A DNA stretch of 64,000 nt from Claveliimonas monacensis (GTDB lineage: Bacteria; Bacillota; Clostridia; Lachnospirales; Lachnospiraceae). The stretch is taken from the NCBI RefSeq assembly GCF_014982975.1, contig NZ_JADCKL010000001.1, positions 496,001 through 560,000 of the forward strand, read 5' to 3'. A program made the translations under genes and the position numbers. Below the pieces are notes generated by a model that was not told the DNA's origin, searched no databases, and saw nothing but the letters and a program-made list of their open reading frames with translations. Below, in pieces: positions 36,801 to 46,894 of the stretch (its first letter is position 1; every line of letters begins with the position of its first letter).

Positions 36801-38072
36801 CTATTTTACCATATTTTTACCAATTTCAAAACAATCAAAGGTTGCAAAGTAATCTTTCGGAGTTTCTGCTCTTCTAATAAGCTGTGTACTGCCATCTTCC
36901 TTCAAAAGAACTTCCGCAGAACGCAGCTTTCCATTATAGTTGTAGCCCATGGAAAAACCGTGGGCCCCTGCATCGTGGATCACAAGCAGGTCTCCGATAT
37001 CGATCTTCGGCAGCCTCCGGTCTACGGCAAACTTGTCATTGTTCTCGCAGAGAGACCCGGTTACATCGTAGACGTGATCGCAGGGCTCATCCTCCTTGCC
37101 CATCACGGTGATATGGTGGTATGCCCCGTAAATAGCAGGTCTCATCAGGTTGGCCGCGCAGGCATCTACACCGATGTACTCCTTGTAGGTGTGTTTCTCA
37201 TGGACAGCCTTTGTCACCAGGCAGCCGTATGGTCCCAGCATGAACCGGCCCAGCTCCGTGTAGATGGCCACGTCTCCCATGCCGGCGGGGACAAGTACTT
37301 CCTCATACACTTTTCTCACGCCCTCACCGATGACCCGGATATCATTGGGCTCCTGGTCCGGTTTATAGGGAATACCGATACCTCCGGACAGATTGATAAA
37401 TTTAATATGCGCCCCGGTTTCTTTCTGCAGACGCACTGCCAGTTCGAACAGTACTTTTGCCAGCATCGGATAGTACTCGTTTGTCACGGTATTGCTGGCA
37501 AGGAACGCATGAATACCGAATTCCTTAGCCCCTTTTTCCTTCAGGATCCTGAATGCGTCAAAGATCTGGTCTGTGGTCATCCCGTATTTCGCATCCCCCG
37601 GGTTGTCCATGATATCGTTGCTGATCTTAAAGATCCCGCCCGGATTATAACGGCAGCTTATCGTCTCCGGAATATGCCCGATGGCCTTCTCCAGGAAATC
37701 AATATGAGTAATATCGTCCAGGTTAATGATGGCCCCCAGTCTGTCCGCCAGTCTGAAGTCCTCCGCCGGCGTGTCGTTGGAGGAGAACATGATATCTTCT
37801 CCTGTTGCGCCGATGGCCTCTGAGAGCATCAGTTCCGTGTAGGACGAGCAGTCGCATCCGCATCCGTACTCCTGCAGGATTTTTATAAGAAACGGATTAG
37901 GTGTTGCCTTCACCGCAAAATACTCTTTGTATCCCTTGTTCCAGGAGAAAGCCTCCTTCAATGCCTCCGCATTCTGCCTGATCCCCTTTTCATCGTAGAG
38001 ATGGAAGGGTGTAGGGTACTCTTTCACAATCTCCTCCAGCTGTTCTTTTGTCACAAATGGCTTTTTCGTCAT
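36801..38072 (-). CDS. lysA: Diaminopimelate decarboxylase family protein
   Basis: A fold-type III PLP decarboxylase that makes lysine from meso-diaminopimelate. The PLP lysine is K55 in YFAVKATPNP; the glycine-rich phosphate loop is LSGGIGIPY, and the C-terminal substrate motif reads CENNDKFAVDR, in place of the usual CES-D. The 423-residue length fits. The ATG overlaps the stop of the TrmB regulator gene in an ATGA. The changed substrate motif leaves room for a related substrate such as carboxynorspermidine or another amino acid, so lysA is the best but not certain name. Confidence 0.82.
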   Translation of the reverse strand: MTKKPFVTKEQLEEIVKEYPTPFHLYDEKGIRQNAEALKEAFSWNKGYKEYFAVKATPNPFLIKILQEYGCGCDCSSYTELMLSEAIGATGEDIMFSSNDTPAEDFRLADRLGAIINLDDITHIDFLEKAIGHIPETISCRYNPGGIFKISNDIMDNPGDAKYGMTTDQIFDAFRILKEKGAKEFGIHAFLASNTVTNEYYPMLAKVLFELAVRLQKETGAHIKFINLSGGIGIPYKPDQEPNDIRVIGEGVRKVYEEVLVPAGMGDVAIYTELGRFMLGPYGCLVTKAVHEKHTYKEYIGVDACAANLMRPAIYGAYHHITVMGKEDEPCDHVYDVTGSLCENNDKFAVDRRLPKIDIGDLLVIHDAGAHGFSMGYNYNGKLRSAEVLLKEDGSTQLIRRAETPKDYFATFDCFEIGKNMVK

Positions 38073-38791
38073 AGCATTTTTTCTCCTTTCCTGTATTCAA
38101 GAAGCCTGATCTCATTTGCAAGCGCACGCTTATAAAGTTCCACGAAATTTTTCTGACCGGAGTAAAGGCATGTATTCCGGCTTCCCGGGCCCATCTCTCC
38201 TGTCAACGCGGACCTGGAATCCACGATCACGCCGATCTGAGTCCCCTCCTGCATATCCGGATAAATTTTCACCTGTTCCCCCTCAAGGGTGAAGGGACCG
38301 TCTGTGAGAAGGACTGTCTTCTTTCCTTCTCCTGCCAGTCGGGAAAGCTCCCTCTCAAAAAGCGGCAGCCTGTCGCATGCACACACCATATAGGCCCTCT
38401 CCCTGGCCGAAGCGAGAAGATTTTTCACCTTGTCCACAATGTTCTGCTGTCCTTCGATGGTAATATACCCTTCTTCCGCCTCTTTCTTTTCGGGGGCATT
38501 TCGCTGAAGCCAGTCCCGGGTCTCCGCCAGCTTCCGGATCCGGTTGCCGCAGAATTCCTCCGGACTGACAGCCACATACTTCCGCGTATGGCCCTCCTCC
38601 AGAACGCGGGCTCCCCCTTTGTCCGCCAGGCTGGCCAGCGCGCTGTAGGCGTTGGACCGGGAAATGCCGGTGAACTTGGCGGCCTCGTAGCCGCTGCACT
38701 TCCCCTCATCCAGAAGGCAATAATAGAGCGACGCCTCCTGCCTGGTCAGCCCGAATTCCATCAGCTTGTCCGTGTAATCTGCCCGTCCCAT
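38069..38791 (-). CDS. TrmB-family transcriptional regulator
   Basis: A 240-residue regulator with an N-terminal TrmB winged helix (about 5-75, with LTRQEASLYYCLLDEG and GISRSNAYSALASLADKGG) and a C-terminal half resembling the phospholipase-D-like TrmB effector region (about 105-235). AGGAGG is 7 nt before the ATG at 38791. It is translationally coupled to the decarboxylase gene by a 4-nt overlap. Its promoter carries a perfect inverted repeat over the -10 box, suggesting control of the pair by its own product. The effector is unknown. Confidence 0.85.
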   Translation of the reverse strand: MGRADYTDKLMEFGLTRQEASLYYCLLDEGKCSGYEAAKFTGISRSNAYSALASLADKGGARVLEEGHTRKYVAVSPEEFCGNRIRKLAETRDWLQRNAPEKKEAEEGYITIEGQQNIVDKVKNLLASARERAYMVCACDRLPLFERELSRLAGEGKKTVLLTDGPFTLEGEQVKIYPDMQEGTQIGVIVDSRSALTGEMGPGSRNTCLYSGQKNFVELYKRALANEIRLLEYRKGEKML

Positions 38792-38806
38792 CAAGCCGCC
38801 TCCTTT

Positions 38807-38855
38807 TAGTAGTTCTTTACAGAACTACTATAGTACGTCCCAGAGTGATTGTCAA
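38807..38855 (-). promoter_or_regulatory. Promoter and inverted-repeat operator of trmB-like/lysA
   Basis: Minus-strand TTGACA (38855-38850) and TATAGT (38832-38827) are 17 nt apart. TAGTAGTTCT (38807-38816) and AGAACTACTA (38821-38830) form a perfect 10-bp inverted repeat with a 4-nt gap, covering the -10 and the transcription start. A repressor bound there would block initiation. Confidence 0.75.
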
Positions 38856-38910
38856 CAGCATTCTCTGCTTTTTCAAGCTCTCCCCTCAAGGCTGTCAGCT
38901 ATATGAAATA

Positions 38911-38939
38911 AGCCGGCAGGGAACACGCCCCTGCCGGCT
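38911..38939 (-). terminator. Terminator of pyk
   Basis: AGCCGGCAGGG (38911-38921) pairs with CCCTGCCGGCT (38929-38939), an 11-bp GC-rich stem, followed on the minus strand by TTATTTCAT. It precedes the trmB-like promoter. Confidence 0.8.
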
Positions 38940-38951
38940 GTATCACTTTTC

Positions 38952-40394
38952 TTATTCGATGACCGCGATCCGCATCATGTTGCTGGCGCCCTCGCGTCCT
39001 CTGTCTGTATTCCTTGACGGAAGTCCCGCCGTCAGCACGACCACGTCCCCTGTCTCAGCAAGCTGTTTTGCACAGACAAGCTCGATGGCGCTGGAGCAGA
39101 TATCCTCCGTGGAGTTGAACTGGATAGACTTCATAGGGCAGACTCCCCAGTAGATCTGCATCCTGCGCAGAGTCCTCTCGTCAGGTGTTACGCCGATGAT
39201 AGGTGTTCTCGGCTTGAATTTGGAAACTACTCTTGCCGTAGCTCCGGATACGGAGGGAGTAATGATGCATTTTGCCCCCAGGTTATAAGCCGTGGTAACG
39301 GAAGCATGTCCGATGGCTGTGGAGATACCTTTCATCCGGTGCTCCTCCGCCTTTCTCAGCATCATGTCGTAATCCAGGTGATCCTCCGTGTTGCACACAA
39401 TGTGCACCATCATCTGGAGGGCCTCTACAGGGTACTTGCCCTGAGCTGTCTCTCCGGAGAGCATGACCGCATCTGTCCCGTCATATACCGCGTTGGCCAC
39501 GTCTGTTACCTCCGCTCTTGTGGGGCGTGGATTGCGGATCATGGAATCCAGCATCTGGGTAGCTGTGATAACCGGTTTATAGTAGTAATTACACTTCTGG
39601 ATGATCATCTTCTGGAGATAGGGAACCTCCTCCGCCGGGATCTCCACGCCCAGGTCTCCCCTGGCCACCATAATGCCGTCTGCGCAGCGGATGATCTCAT
39701 CAATGTTCTTGATTCCCTCGGCATTTTCAATTTTTGCGATGATAGGTGTGTAAGGAGCGCCGCACTCATTTAAGAAAGCGCGGATCTCCACAATGCACTC
39801 TGCGTTGCGGACAAAGGAGGCTGCGATAAAATCAACGCCCTGCTCCACACCGAACCGCAGGTCCTCCCTGTCTTTATCTGTAATGGCCGGAAGCCGCACC
39901 GGGACATTAGGCACATTGACGCCCTTGCGCTCTCCCAGTTCTCCGCCGTTCTCGATGACACAGACGATCTTTTTCTCCGACTTGCCGGTCACTTTCAGCT
40001 CGATCAGGCCGTCGTCGATGAGGATCCTGCTTCCCACAGACACGTCGTCCACAAGTCCGGGATAGCTGATGGAAACGCCGTTCTCATCTCCCACTGTCTC
40101 CTCCGTTGTCAGGGTAAATTTCCCGCCTGTCTGAAGCTGTACTTTTTTACCATCTTTCAGCAGGCCGGTACGGATCTCCGGTCCTTTTGTATCAAGAAGG
40201 ATCGCAACCGGTCTGTTCTCCTCGTCGCGGATCTTCTTGAGCATATCCATTCTCGTTTTCTGCTCCTGGTGGTCGCCGTGAGAAAAATTGAAACGGGCAA
40301 TATCCATTCCGTTTTTCACAAGCTCTCTCATCAGGTTCTCATCATTTGTATTCGGTCCCATAGTACAAATGATCTTTGTTTTTTTCATACTCAT
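38952..40394 (-). CDS. pyk: Pyruvate kinase
   Basis: The enzyme transfers phosphate from phosphoenolpyruvate to ADP. The start TKIICTMGPNT, the active-site segment ATQMLDSM and the SGETAQGKYPVEAL stretch are diagnostic. The 480-residue form lacks the extra C-terminal PEP-utiliser domain found in some Firmicutes pyruvate kinases. The ATG at 40394 is 10 nt from GGAGG; ATGs at 40403 and 40388 are too near and too far. It lies downstream of the rhomboid-like gene. Confidence 0.96.
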   Translation of the reverse strand: MSMKKTKIICTMGPNTNDENLMRELVKNGMDIARFNFSHGDHQEQKTRMDMLKKIRDEENRPVAILLDTKGPEIRTGLLKDGKKVQLQTGGKFTLTTEETVGDENGVSISYPGLVDDVSVGSRILIDDGLIELKVTGKSEKKIVCVIENGGELGERKGVNVPNVPVRLPAITDKDREDLRFGVEQGVDFIAASFVRNAECIVEIRAFLNECGAPYTPIIAKIENAEGIKNIDEIIRCADGIMVARGDLGVEIPAEEVPYLQKMIIQKCNYYYKPVITATQMLDSMIRNPRPTRAEVTDVANAVYDGTDAVMLSGETAQGKYPVEALQMMVHIVCNTEDHLDYDMMLRKAEEHRMKGISTAIGHASVTTAYNLGAKCIITPSVSGATARVVSKFKPRTPIIGVTPDERTLRRMQIYWGVCPMKSIQFNSTEDICSSAIELVCAKQLAETGDVVVLTAGLPSRNTDRGREGASNMMRIAVIE

Positions 40395-40484
40395 TTCTCT
40401 CATTCCTCCACTTCTTTACTCATCTGACTCATTTCATTTTCTATCTGAACAGGCGCTTGATTCGCCTCCGTAAATGTCCGCTGT

Positions 40485-41342
40485 CTATTGCACATGGATG
40501 TGTGTAAACAGATGATCCTGGCAGTACTCATAATTCCCATTGCACTTGGAACAATACCTGAACTCCAACGTCGGATCGTCCAGCTCCGTCCTTCCGCACA
40601 CCGCGCAGCGGTGCCGGGCGCCGCCTGCATAGTGGTTCTCCGGGCGGATCTTCTGCTGAAACTGTCTTTTTCTCCTCTGCTGTTTCGGAGAAAATCTCTG
40701 CATATTCCTGGAGCCCAGGAAGAAAATAACAAAGTTAAGGATGGACACAGCCGCTGCAATAGCATTTGACTGGTAGATAACCCCGAATATTCCGCCGCCA
40801 TAGGCCGGAAGGAATGCCTGCGCAATAGTATAAAGGAAATACAGTCCGTCCAGCCAGCCCAGCCATTTCGCCTTCACCGGGATCATGAAAAACAGATAGA
40901 ACTGCATATCCGGGTAGATGGCGGCAAAGGCCAGGAACAGGGACATATTCAGGTACCACGTCCCCAGAGGGAAGGATACGCCGGTGATAAAGTAGGCCGC
41001 AAAGGCCGCGATCACATGGAAAAGCATACCTGCAAAGAAATACAGGTTAAAACGGAATGCGCCCCATGTGCGTTCCAGCTCCCTGCCCAGCATATAGTAG
41101 AGATAGAGGGCAAAGATCATGAAAATGTAGCTGCTCTGGGGCGGCTGTATGATAAAGGTCACAACCCTCCAGATCTGTCCGTGCAGGATGGCATTTACAT
41201 CCAGGGAAAGATACTGATAGTAGAAAGAGGGGGCAAAGAGCTGAACAACCAGTCCCACAACATATAGTATAATAATGTAATACATCAGATTATGGATGGC
41301 ATATCTGCCCATTTTGCGCTCCAGTTTGTCCAGCCAGTTCAT
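40485..41342 (-). CDS. Rhomboid-fold membrane protein with C-terminal zinc ribbon
   Basis: The 285-residue protein has about six membrane helices in its first ~210 residues, in the pattern of a rhomboid or derlin fold, but I see no GxSG serine motif and no late helix histidine, so it is probably not a protease. The cytoplasmic tail is strongly basic (SPKQQRRKRQFQQK) and ends in a zinc ribbon with CAVCGR and YCSKC. The ligand or client is unknown. It has its own promoter and lies upstream of pyk. Confidence 0.75.
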   Translation of the reverse strand: MNWLDKLERKMGRYAIHNLMYYIIILYVVGLVVQLFAPSFYYQYLSLDVNAILHGQIWRVVTFIIQPPQSSYIFMIFALYLYYMLGRELERTWGAFRFNLYFFAGMLFHVIAAFAAYFITGVSFPLGTWYLNMSLFLAFAAIYPDMQFYLFFMIPVKAKWLGWLDGLYFLYTIAQAFLPAYGGGIFGVIYQSNAIAAAVSILNFVIFFLGSRNMQRFSPKQQRRKRQFQQKIRPENHYAGGARHRCAVCGRTELDDPTLEFRYCSKCNGNYEYCQDHLFTHIHVQ

Positions 41343-41393
41343 AGAAGAAATACCTGCCTCCCGTAATTGTCAGAATTAGTAAATACTGTAGTC

Positions 41394-41422
41394 ATTCTAC
41401 CGTTTCGGTATGCTTTTGTCAA
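41394..41422 (-). promoter_or_regulatory. Promoter of the rhomboid-fold gene
   Basis: Minus-strand TTGACA (41422-41417) and TAGAAT (41399-41394) are 17 nt apart, about 50 nt before the start codon. Confidence 0.7.
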
Positions 41423-41473
41423 TTATACCATCTAAGTTTTACCTGATTTTAATATTTCTATAATATTTGTTAA

Positions 41474-41577
41474 TTGTCTTTTGGTCTATTTTGTCGTATA
41501 ATGTTACAGGCTTAAAAGCCATTTTCTTTTTTAATAAGAAAGAACACATACATTTCCAGGCGGGATCGATCCTGCCT
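41474..41577 (+). promoter_or_regulatory. Promoter and structured leader of the activase gene
   Basis: TTGTCT (41474-41479) and TATAAT (41497-41502) are 17 nt apart. The leader of about 110 nt holds a small hairpin (GGCTT/AAGCC, 41509-41520) and a 20-nt palindrome (41558-41577) with one wobble pair. It has no terminator-like T-run, so its role is open. Confidence 0.55.
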
Positions 41578-41615
41578 ATAGATCTTTAAATTGTAGATAA
41601 AAAGGAGTACATAAT

Positions 41616-44600
41616 ATGAGTCAACAGGAATTATTTACTTTGGGAATTGACATCGGCTCAACGACTGTAAAGATCGCTGTTCTTGACGACCAGAACGATG
41701 TCGTGTTTTCCGACTACGAGAGACATTTTGCAAACATCCAGGAGACGCTCTCCGATCTTCTGGGAAGGGCCATCTACAAGCTGGGATCCATCCGGGTTTC
41801 CCCTGTCATCACAGGTTCCGGCGGCCTTACACTGGCAAAGCATCTGGGCGTGCCCTTTGTCCAGGAAGTAGTGGCTGTATCCACAGCGCTGCAGGACTAT
41901 GCGCCGCAGACAGACGTGGCCATCGAGCTTGGCGGCGAGGATGCAAAGATCATCTACTTTGAGGGCGGCAGCATTGAGCAGCGCATGAACGGCGTGTGTG
42001 CCGGCGGTACCGGCTCCTTCATCGACCAGATGGCTTCCCTGCTCCAGACAGACGCCTCCGGTCTCAACGAATACGCAAAGAATTACAAGGCTCTCTACTC
42101 CATCGCTGCCCGCTGCGGCGTGTTTGCCAAGTCTGACATCCAGCCTCTGATCAATGAAGGTGCCTCCAGGGAAGATCTGGCCGCCTCCATTTTCCAGGCT
42201 GTTGTCAACCAGACCATCAGCGGACTGGCCTGCGGAAAACCCATCCGGGGACATGTGGCATTTCTGGGCGGCCCCTTGCACTTCCTGGATCAGCTCCGGG
42301 ATGCTTTCGTCCGCACGCTGAATCTGGACGATGAGCACACCATCGCTCCAAACCACTCACATCTTTTTGCAGCAATAGGATCTGCTCTGAACTCCACAAA
42401 GGAACCGGTTGTCCCTATCCGGGAGCTGCAGGAGCGTCTGGCCAGAAGGATCCAGATGGAATTTGAGGTAGAGAGGATGGAGCCCCTCTTCGCCTCTGAG
42501 GCGGAGTACAACGCGTTCATCTCCCGCCATGCGAAACACCAGGTTCCGGTAAAAGACCTGGCTACATATAAAGGCAAGGCATTCCTGGGCATCGATGCCG
42601 GTTCCACCACCACAAAGGCGGCCCTTGTAGGGGAGGACGGAACGCTCCTCTACTCCTTTTACCACAACAACGAGGGAGACCCCCTGGGGACCACCATCAC
42701 TGCCATCAAGGATATCTACAGCCAGCTCCCGGAGGACGTAGAGATCGTCCACTCCTGCTCCACCGGCTACGGAGAGGCCCTTATCAAGGCTGCCCTTATG
42801 CTGGATGAAGGCGAGGTAGAGACAGTGGCTCACTACTACGCCGCTTCCTTCTTCGAGCCGGATGTGGACTGTATCCTGGACATCGGCGGACAGGACATGA
42901 AATGCATCAAGATCAAAAACCAGACCATAGACAGCGTGCAGCTCAACGAGGCCTGCTCCTCCGGCTGCGGCTCCTTCATCGAGACGTTCGCAAAATCCCT
43001 GAACTACACTGTGGAGGATTTCGCCCAGGAGGCCCTCTTTGCCCACAATCCCATTGACCTGGGAACACGCTGCACGGTATTTATGAACTCCAAGGTAAAA
43101 CAGGCCCAGAAGGAGGGCGCGGAGGTTTCCGACATCTCCGCAGGTCTTGCCTACTCTGTCATAAAGAACGCCCTCTTCAAGGTGATCAAAGTGTCTGACG
43201 CCTCTGAGCTTGGAAAGCACATTGTTGTCCAGGGAGGAACTTTCTACAACAACGCCGTGCTCCGCAGCTTTGAGAAGATCGCAGACTGCGAGGCTGTCCG
43301 CCCGGACATCGCCGGCATCATGGGCGCCTTCGGCGCCGCCCTGATCGCCAGGGAGCGGTACGTGGACTGCGAGGGCACAACCATGCTCTCCATTGAGGAT
43401 ATTGAAAATCTGGAATACCGCACAACAATGACCAAGTGCAAAGGCTGCACCAACAACTGCCGTCTGACCATCAACCATTTCAGCGGCAACAGAAAATTCA
43501 TCACAGGAAACAGATGCGAGAAGGGACTTGGAAAAGAGAAGAAGAAAAATACGCTCCCCAACCTTTTTGAGTACAAGAGCCAGCGCTATTTCGGCTACAT
43601 CCCTCTCTCAGAGGAGGATGCAAAGCGCGGCGTCATCGGTATCCCGAGAGTGCTGAACATGTACGACAACTATCCCTTCTGGTTCACCTTTTTCACAGCT
43701 CTTGGCTTCCGGGTGGTGCTCTCGCCGGCCTCCACAAGGAAGATCTACGAGCTGGGCATCGAGTCCATCCCCAGCGAGTCCGAGTGTTACCCGGCCAAGC
43801 TGGCCCACGGACATGTACAGTGGCTTATTGAACAGGGGATCCAGCACATCTTCTACCCGTCCGTCCCCTACGAGCGGAACGAGTTTGAGGAGGCAAACAA
43901 CCATTACAACTGTCCGATCGTCACCTCCTACCCGGAGAACATCAAGAACAATATGGATCCCATCGTGAACGGGGAAGTGGACTTCATGCACCCCTTCCTC
44001 TCCTTCGCCAGCGAGGAGACGCTTTCCTCACGGCTCATTGAAGAGCTGGGAGAGAAATTCTCCATTTCTGCATCCGAGATCAGGGACGCGGTCCACAAAG
44101 CCTGGATCGAGCTGGAGGAATGCAGGGATGACATGCGCAAAAAGGGCGAGGAGACCGTGGCGTTCCTTGATAAGACAGGAAACCGGGGCATCGTCCTGGC
44201 AGGGCGCCCCTACCACATTGACCCGGAGGTCAACCACGGCATACCGGAGCTCATCAACTCCTACAATATCGCCGTCCTGACAGAGGACTCCGTCTCCCAC
44301 CTGCACCAGGTAGAGCGGCCCTTAAATGTCATGGACCAGTGGATGTACCACTCCCGCCTCTACGCGGCGGCAAACTTTGTGAAGACAAAGGATAACCTGG
44401 ACCTTATCCAGCTGAACTCCTTTGGCTGCGGTCTGGACGCTGTCACCACCGACCAGGTGGCGGACATCCTCACCGGCTCTGACAAGATCTACACCTCCCT
44501 GAAGATCGACGAGGTCAACAACCTGGGAGCCGCAAGGATCCGTATCCGCTCCCTGCTGGCCGCCATCCGTGTGCGCGAGCAGAGAAACCAGAAGAGGGAG

Positions 44601-45887
44601 CTCCACTCCTCTGCCATCACCAAAGTACCATTCACAAAGGAGATGCGCGCGGACTACACCATCCTCTGCCCGCAGATGTCACCCATCCACTTTGAGCTGC
44701 TGGAGCCTGCCTTCAACGCTTCCGGCTACCATGTGGAGGTGCTGCCCAACGACAACAAGCAGGCCGTGGATGTGGGACTGAAATACGTAAATAACGACGC
44801 CTGCTATCCGTCTCTCATGGTGGTAGGCCAGATCATGGAGGCCATCTTATCCGGCAAGTATGACACAAATAAGATTGCTGTCATCATCAGCCAGACAGGA
44901 GGCGGATGCCGTGCCTCCAACTACATCGGATTTATCCGCCGGGCCCTCAAAAAAGCGGGCTATGAACATATTCCGGTCATCTCCATCAACTTAAGCGGCC
45001 TGGAGGGAAACCCGGGATTTAAGATCACCCCCATGCTTGCGCTGCGTGGCATTTACGCCGCCGTGTTCGGCGATATCTTCATGAAGTGCATCTACCGTCT
45101 GCGACCCTACGAGGCTGTAAAAGGCTCCGTGGAGGCCATGCACCGGAAATGGGTAAAGGTATGCTCGGACTTTGTATCCCAGGGCTATCCTTCCAGGCGG
45201 AGGTTCAAGAAGCTCTGCCGGGATATCATCCAGGACTTTGACAACAACATCGAACTTCTGGATGTAAAGAAACCAAGAGTCGGCGTGGTGGGCGAGATCC
45301 TCGTCAAGTTCCTGCCGGCCGCCAACAACCATCTGGTAGACCTTTTGGAGAGCGAGGGTGCGGAGGCTGTTGTGCCAGACCTCATCGACTTCCTCCTCTA
45401 CTGCTTCTATAACCAGAACTTCAAGGTGGAGAAGCTGGGATTTGCTAAATCGAAAGCTATTGTGGGAAATCTGGGCATCAAGGCACTGGAGTGGTTCCGC
45501 TCCCCGGCCAGCAAAGCCTTTAAGGAGAGTAAACACTTTGACCCGCCGGCTGACATCCGCGACCTTGGCCGCATGGCTTCGGAAATCGTGTCGCTCGGAA
45601 ACCAGACCGGCGAGGGCTGGTTCCTGACCGGAGAGATGCTGGAGCTGATCCACAGCGGCGCCACCAACATCGTCTGCACGCAGCCCTTCGCCTGCCTGCC
45701 AAACCACGTGGTAGGAAAGGGCGTTATCAAGGAGCTGCGCCGCCGCTATCCGCTGGCAAATATCGTTGCCATCGACTACGACCCGGGCGCCAGCGAAGTC
45801 AACCAGCTGAACCGCATCAAGCTGATGCTGTCCACAGCCAACAAGAACCTGGATAAAGCGGAAAGCAGGGAAGAGATGGCTGTATAG
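41616..45887 (+). CDS. Large 2-hydroxyacyl-CoA dehydratase activase-like protein
   Basis: The 1423-residue protein joins two ASKHA ATPase domains of the HgdC/BadF type: [15 protein letters not shown] near residue 9 and [13 protein letters not shown] near 326. Each contains a glycine/cysteine segment of the kind that holds the bridging [4Fe-4S] cluster ([10 protein letters not shown] near 128, [10 protein letters not shown] near 445). A cysteine cluster (KCKGCTNNC, about 607) leads into a DUF2229 domain (about 660-890) and a C-terminal HgdB-like part (about 990-1400). Free activases use ATP to inject an electron into a dehydratase; here activase and dehydratase-like modules are one chain. Its substrate is unknown. 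No dehydratase genes are adjacent. AAAGGAG precedes the ATG. Confidence 0.85.
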   Translation: MSQQELFTLGIDIGSTTVKIAVLDDQNDVVFSDYERHFANIQETLSDLLGRAIYKLGSIRVSPVITGSGGLTLAKHLGVPFVQEVVAVSTALQDYAPQTDVAIELGGEDAKIIYFEGGSIEQRMNGVCAGGTGSFIDQMASLLQTDASGLNEYAKNYKALYSIAARCGVFAKSDIQPLINEGASREDLAASIFQAVVNQTISGLACGKPIRGHVAFLGGPLHFLDQLRDAFVRTLNLDDEHTIAPNHSHLFAAIGSALNSTKEPVVPIRELQERLARRIQMEFEVERMEPLFASEAEYNAFISRHAKHQVPVKDLATYKGKAFLGIDAGSTTTKAALVGEDGTLLYSFYHNNEGDPLGTTITAIKDIYSQLPEDVEIVHSCSTGYGEALIKAALMLDEGEVETVAHYYAASFFEPDVDCILDIGGQDMKCIKIKNQTIDSVQLNEACSSGCGSFIETFAKSLNYTVEDFAQEALFAHNPIDLGTRCTVFMNSKVKQAQKEGAEVSDISAGLAYSVIKNALFKVIKVSDASELGKHIVVQGGTFYNNAVLRSFEKIADCEAVRPDIAGIMGAFGAALIARERYVDCEGTTMLSIEDIENLEYRTTMTKCKGCTNNCRLTINHFSGNRKFITGNRCEKGLGKEKKKNTLPNLFEYKSQRYFGYIPLSEEDAKRGVIGIPRVLNMYDNYPFWFTFFTALGFRVVLSPASTRKIYELGIESIPSESECYPAKLAHGHVQWLIEQGIQHIFYPSVPYERNEFEEANNHYNCPIVTSYPENIKNNMDPIVNGEVDFMHPFLSFASEETLSSRLIEELGEKFSISASEIRDAVHKAWIELEECRDDMRKKGEETVAFLDKTGNRGIVLAGRPYHIDPEVNHGIPELINSYNIAVLTEDSVSHLHQVERPLNVMDQWMYHSRLYAAANFVKTKDNLDLIQLNSFGCGLDAVTTDQVADILTGSDKIYTSLKIDEVNNLGAARIRIRSLLAAIRVREQRNQKRELHSSAITKVPFTKEMRADYTILCPQMSPIHFELLEPAFNASGYHVEVLPNDNKQAVDVGLKYVNNDACYPSLMVVGQIMEAILSGKYDTNKIAVIISQTGGGCRASNYIGFIRRALKKAGYEHIPVISINLSGLEGNPGFKITPMLALRGIYAAVFGDIFMKCIYRLRPYEAVKGSVEAMHRKWVKVCSDFVSQGYPSRRRFKKLCRDIIQDFDNNIELLDVKKPRVGVVGEILVKFLPAANNHLVDLLESEGAEAVVPDLIDFLLYCFYNQNFKVEKLGFAKSKAIVGNLGIKALEWFRSPASKAFKESKHFDPPADIRDLGRMASEIVSLGNQTGEGWFLTGEMLELIHSGATNIVCTQPFACLPNHVVGKGVIKELRRRYPLANIVAIDYDPGASEVNQLNRIKLMLSTANKNLDKAESREEMAV

Positions 45888-45927
45888 CAGGACAGGACTG
45901 CAAAAAACGGCCGTTTGCCTCCCCAGT

Positions 45928-45983
45928 AAAAAACAGAAGTGAGGTATCTCCTGGAACGGGAGATACCTCACTTCCGTTTTTTA
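45928..45983. terminator. Strong bidirectional terminator
   Basis: AAGTGAGGTATCTCC (45937-45951) pairs perfectly with GGAGATACCTCACTT (45959-45973), with outer A- and T-runs (AAAAC/GTTTTTT). It ends the activase transcript and can also stop minus-strand transcription from the right. Confidence 0.92.
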
Positions 45984-46368
45984 ATATCCAAGCCCAAAAA
46001 GCTTTTCAAGTGTCACAAGTACGCCGTCCTCCTCATTGGAGGGACATACAAAATTTGATATTTCCGGATACTCTGCAGACGTCTATCACTGCATCAACCA
46101 CGGACTTCGGCATATCTGCTGTAAAGACAAGCTCCTTCCCATCCTTTACAAACGCACCATTTTCAGCTACAAAAGAGAGCGCATCGCTATACCCAGGGAA
46201 CAGGTCCCGCAGCTGATAATACTGGTTTCCACTCGCAACTACAAAGCGGCATCCTGCCTCCTTCATACGGGATAAAATGCGCTGAAACCGCGGGACATCG
46301 TAAGTGTGATCCGAATGGACAAACGTGCCGTCCACATCAACAGCAACCATTTTTATATCATAGTTCAT
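45981..46368 (-). pseudogene. HAD (Cof-type) hydrolase with internal deletion
   Basis: The first ~108 codons read as the N-terminal part of a Cof-type HAD phosphatase (VAVDVDGTFVHSD motif I, VVASGNQYYQL, FVAENGA) with a good ribosome site, AAAGGAG. Such proteins are about 265 residues long. The frame stops at 46033, and in another frame the last ~19 codons of the family follow (NEEDGVLVTLEKLFG) up to 45981. The middle, about 135 codons including the later HAD motifs, is missing. The junction is near 46036-46045. Confidence 0.8.
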
Positions 46369-46386
46369 CGACAGACCTCTCCTTTA

Positions 46387-46757
46387 CTATTTAAAACTGT
46401 TTTCTATCACTCCCGGAAGCAGCTCATAAATAGAACACTGTATTTTTTCCTCAAAATCTGATCTGATCTCCAAAATCTTCTTCCAGCGGTCAACCGTATA
46501 AGGATGTACTCCGTAGCGGATCGTCACATCCACAAACCGCTTCTCCAGGATACAGAACCCTGTCGGTAATGCCAATGCATCACATAACTGTACCAGCCGG
46601 TCATAATCATCGTACACGGCGTTATCGATAAACTTTTCCATAAACCGATAGTCTTCCTCGGAGACATCAAAGGTACCGAGTGCTCCACCCACGGGCCTGG
46701 GTTAGATTTTTCCGCTTCCTGCAAGGCAGTTTCCGCTTTTGATCTGTTTAATTTCAT
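46387..46757 (-). pseudogene. HD-domain phosphohydrolase with internal deletion
   Basis: From the ATG at 46757 about 24 codons match the start of HD phosphohydrolases (EAEKSNPGPWVEHS). After a frame change near 46674 the C-terminal ~95 codons continue (GTFDVSEEDYRFMEKFI, YDRLVQLCDALALP, CSIYELLPG). About 60-70 codons holding the HD metal motifs are missing, so the product cannot be active. It lies 18 nt upstream of the damaged HAD gene and was probably cotranscribed with it. Confidence 0.78.
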
Positions 46758-46822
46758 CAAGTCACCCCTAAGAAAAATTACTTACAGTAAGCGTAACACA
46801 TATATACGTTGGATGCAATGGA

Positions 46823-46866
46823 ACACAAAAACCCCGGCAGAAAGCCATATAACCTCTGCCGGGGAT
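46823..46866 (-). terminator. Terminator of gpmI
   Basis: CCCCGGCAGA (46832-46841) pairs with TCTGCCGGGG (46855-46864), followed on the minus strand by TTTTTGTG. It ends the leftward glycolytic transcript. Confidence 0.92.
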
Positions 46867-46894
46867 CTGTCCCTGTCTGTTTTATTGACCTGTT

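Noticed and set aside
38792-38951. Lysine riboswitch before the lysA operon
   Set aside because: The leader between promoter and start is about 30 nt, too short for an L-box; the inverted repeat there fits an operator.
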